Origin: Petasospora fabianii
Taxonomy: Eukaryota > Ascomycota > Saccharomycetes > Phaffomycetales > Wickerhamomycetaceae
Reading direction: 5' to 3'
NCBI GenBank assembly: GCA_022641835.1
Contig: CP048719.1
Span: forward strand, 372,001-436,000
DNA: 64,000 nt
The notes under the pieces: model-generated
The model's input: only the letters and a program-made list of their open reading frames with translations
Database searches by the model: none
Told to the model about the DNA's origin: nothing
In this document: one piece after another, positions 61,931-64,000 of the stretch
How the letters are laid out: the number at the start of each line of letters is the position of its first letter
Position numbering within the stretch: position 1 is the stretch's first letter
Translations under genes and position numbers: made by a program

Positions 61931-63056
61931 TTACAAGTCAGCGTCATCCTCATCAGGCAATGGCATAGCAGTAGCCTGGTCCATCTCCTGCTGGTACTGC
62001 TGCATCAACTGAGCATCGACCTGGACCTCTGGTGGGGCCAAGGCTGGAGCAGCAACGAACTCCAACTGTGGGTTACCAACAAGCTTTCTAGCCAACCACA
62101 AGAATGGCTTCTCGAAGTTGTAGTTAGACTTGGCAGAGATATCGTAGTACTGCAAGTTCTTCTTTCTGTGGAAGGTGATGGTCTTGGCCTTAACCTTTCT
62201 CTCCTTGACATCAACCTTGTTACCACAAAGGACGATTGGGATGTTCTCACAAACACGCACCAAATCTCTGTGCCAGTTTGGAACGTTCTTGTAGGTGATA
62301 CGGGAGGTAACATCGAACATGATGATACCACACTGACCGTTAATGTAGTAACCATCTCTCAAACCACCAAACTTCTCCTGACCAGCGGTATCCCAGACAT
62401 CGAACTTAATCTCACCAAAGTTGGTGAAGAAACCGAGTGGGTGGACCTCGACACCGAGAGTAGCAATGTACTTCTTCTCGAACTCACCAGTCAAATGTCT
62501 CTTGACGAAAGTAGTCTGTTTAATTTTGTTAGTATGATGATCTTTGAAATGATAAGATCGGGCTGAGATGCGGTGCGGGTGAACATAGGGTTCGGCAATG
62601 ATGGGGCAAGCGATATATGGGACTTGTATGAATCCAAATTATCAGAAAGTCACCAGCTCATTAAATTCCGAGTGATTGATACCGGGATCATGGTGGATCA
62701 ATTAGCTGAGGTGATAACTTTCGATAAAAGGGAGATGACGTCGGCTCGCGGCCCTTTGTTCATAGGGGATGGCAAACAAGCAAACAAGCACACAATGGAC
62801 AACACCGCTTCGATAGAGCGCTCAACAAAACCAATCGGTGACTCAAGAGTCACCTTGGAACCCATAAAAGGAGTGTCAAGCTCCCCCAAAGGCCATTATA
62901 TCTTCCGGATCGAACATATTGATGGTCGCCACCACGAAATCAAAACACCACGGTCCCAGACCACACTACAGCGCTTCGGAGTGGGAAAGTACTCACCTTA
63001 CCGGTACCACCGTCACCGACGAGGACGAGCTTGAATGTTGGAACTTCCTGGGCCAT
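61931..63056 (-). CDS. GSP1: Ran GTPase Gsp1 with a long intron in the P-loop
   Basis: The nuclear-transport GTPase. Exon 1 is 62997-63056 (20 codons), exon 2 is 61931-62515; the 481-bp intron (62516-62996) starts GTGAGT, has TACTAAC and ends ACAG. The 214-residue product contains GDGGTGKTT (14-22, split between Lys20 and Thr21), [14 protein letters not shown] (switch I), [16 protein letters not shown] (switch II), [30 protein letters not shown] and the acidic tail DEDDADL. The intron is about seven times longer than the others here and contains an 18-bp inverted repeat of TGACTC motifs. Ran-binding protein YRB1 lies elsewhere in the window. Confidence 0.97.
62837..62854. promoter_or_regulatory. 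TGACTC/GAGTCA inverted repeat inside the GSP1 intron
   Basis: GGTGACTCAAGAGTCACC has 8-bp arms around AA and presents two Gcn4/Bas1-type TGACTC half-sites facing each other. It may be a DNA-level control site, since it lies in the first 160 bp of the intron. Confidence 0.5.
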
Positions 63057-63378
63057 TTTCAATGTGTGTATGTTAGGGAACAACAAGAAGGTTGGGTGTT
63101 CGCAGTGCTGTTGTGTGCAATTTTTCCTTTCAAACTTTCAGTGTTCCACCAACGTCTCGCGAAAAGGATTTGGCCATGGCAAAAAATTTGCTTGTTTACA
63201 CATCCGGGTAGCTCGTATCCGGGGCAACGCGCGATCTAGCAGGGCCCATAGAGAACAGAAGAAGGCATTATAGGCTTGACACTAGTGTAATAACTAACGT
63301 TCATCTATAAGAAATTTACGAATTGAAAGGAGTGGAAGGGGTCGTAATTCATTCATTAAAATGGTCGTGAGTAGGCAA
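63057..63378. promoter_or_regulatory. GSP1 upstream region
   Basis: 322 bp between GSP1 and YHC1; no gene. It includes the GSP1 promoter and the 3' flank of YHC1. Confidence 0.6.
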
Positions 63379-63876
63379 TCAATTGATAGTTTTGAGCATC
63401 TTGCCTACAGACAGCTTATCGTCTCTCGTTTCGTGAAGCACCCTTGGAGGAGGTGGAGGCAATGAAGGTAACGTTGGAGGTGGCGGCAATGTTTTCGATT
63501 CTGCTAAGGAGTAGTAATTGGTATCCTTAGCAGATTCTGATCCCGGTATCCCTCGATACAGCCTATCAACTGTTATCTCCACGGGCACTTGATGTTGATG
63601 CCAGATCCCAAGCTCTTTAGCTTTCTCTATTGAAGAGCGTTAGTAGCGTATCAAGTCGATACTCAAATAAAGATAACATACCTTCATAGTAGTCACAAAC
63701 CAGCTTGATATGGTTTCTTCCAGTCAAATGGTTCTTTCGAACACTCGTTGCGTCATGTGTCAAGTATGCTGTGGCGGAGTTAGTATTTGATCAGATGAAG
63801 CAAGATCTGGCCACTTGAAAGGCCTCCAAAATTGCACAAACTTACTTTTGCAGTAGTCACAGTAGAATCTCACCAT
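63379..63876 (-). CDS. YHC1: U1 snRNP protein C (Yhc1), two introns
   Basis: U1-C stabilises U1 snRNA pairing with the 5' splice site. Exons are 63846-63876, 63682-63768 and 63379-63626. Intron 1 (77 bp) starts GTAAGT and has TACTAAC and CAG; intron 2 (55 bp) starts GTATGT and has TACTAAC and TAG. The 121-residue product [39 protein letters not shown]... has the U1-C zinc finger with Cys6, Cys9, His24 and His30, assembled from exons 1 and 2. Exon 3 is a proline-rich tail (LPPPPTLPSLPPPPP). It is shorter than S. cerevisiae Yhc1 (231) and near the size of other U1-C proteins. The factor that recognises 5' splice sites has two of its own. Confidence 0.93.
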
Positions 63877-64000
63877 TTTACCTGCTGTTGATCAATAAGC
63901 TCAACTTTTCACTACTTCTCCACAGTCCCCACTACCATGCCAGTACGCTAGCCAATGAAAATTTCCCGCTGAGAGCCGCTCAAAAAAGGGCCGGGTAAGT

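Noticed and set aside
1-64000. Transposons, LTR elements, viral remnants or CRISPR arrays
   Set aside because: No terminal repeats, integrase, reverse transcriptase, capsid-like or spacer arrays could be recognised on either strand.

Overview
The window is nuclear chromosomal DNA of a budding yeast (Saccharomycotina). Evidence: compact genes with few, short, 5'-proximal introns that use TACTAAC-type branch points close to the 3' splice site; TATA boxes 70-100 bp upstream of start codons; and clear orthologues of yeast-specific proteins (HSK3 of the DASH ring, GSF2, AIM32, JLP2, YHC1). The 5' splice sites are mixed (GTAAGT, GTGAGT, GTATGT). Several genes that I believe S. cerevisiae lacks are present: pirin, an F-box/JmjC protein, a DNAJC9-like J-protein and a penicillin-acyltransferase-like C45 hydrolase. 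A CTG codon sits at a conserved leucine near the N-terminus of RSE1, so CUG is probably read as Leu. I cannot name the species; a lineage outside Saccharomyces and outside the CUG-Ser clade is my best guess. No gene is cut by either edge.

Layout. 0.5-10.8 kb: PMP3, GSF2, TGL1, an F-box/JmjC protein, tRNA-Ala(AGC), GSH2, a short zinc-cluster regulator and CBF1. 10.8-12.5 kb is gene-free. 12.5-23.6 kb: a HAP4/HapX-like regulator, SDH3, RSE1, AIM32, NTA1, HSK3 and an ITR-type inositol transporter. 25.0-31.5 kb: COQ1 and RER2 as a divergent prenyltransferase pair, YRB1 and neutral trehalase. 31.5-34.0 kb is a 2.5 kb gene desert ahead of EXG1. 35.9-43.3 kb: SHM2, AGX1 and FOX2. 44.7-50.8 kb: an aldehyde dehydrogenase, pirin, two unrecognised genes and a Derlin. 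50.9-54.1 kb: the C45 hydrolase and an amidase. 54.4-63.9 kb is an intron-rich block: GRC3, RIX7, COX12 (no intron), JLP2, a DNAJC9-like gene (no intron), GSP1 and YHC1.

How the genes relate. SHM2 and AGX1 are neighbouring glycine-producing enzymes. COQ1 and RER2 both use allylic diphosphates and share one promoter. GRC3 and RIX7 both act in large-subunit ribosome maturation and are convergent. Ran (GSP1) and its binding protein (YRB1) are both here, as are two splicing factors (RSE1, YHC1). A HAP4-like activator, CBF1, SDH3 and COX12 lie in one window; the SDH3 and COX12 promoters both carry GGCCAATCA, and the COX12 promoter also has CACGTGAC, so a local respiratory regulon is plausible. I saw no transposon, LTR element, CRISPR array or virus-like element.
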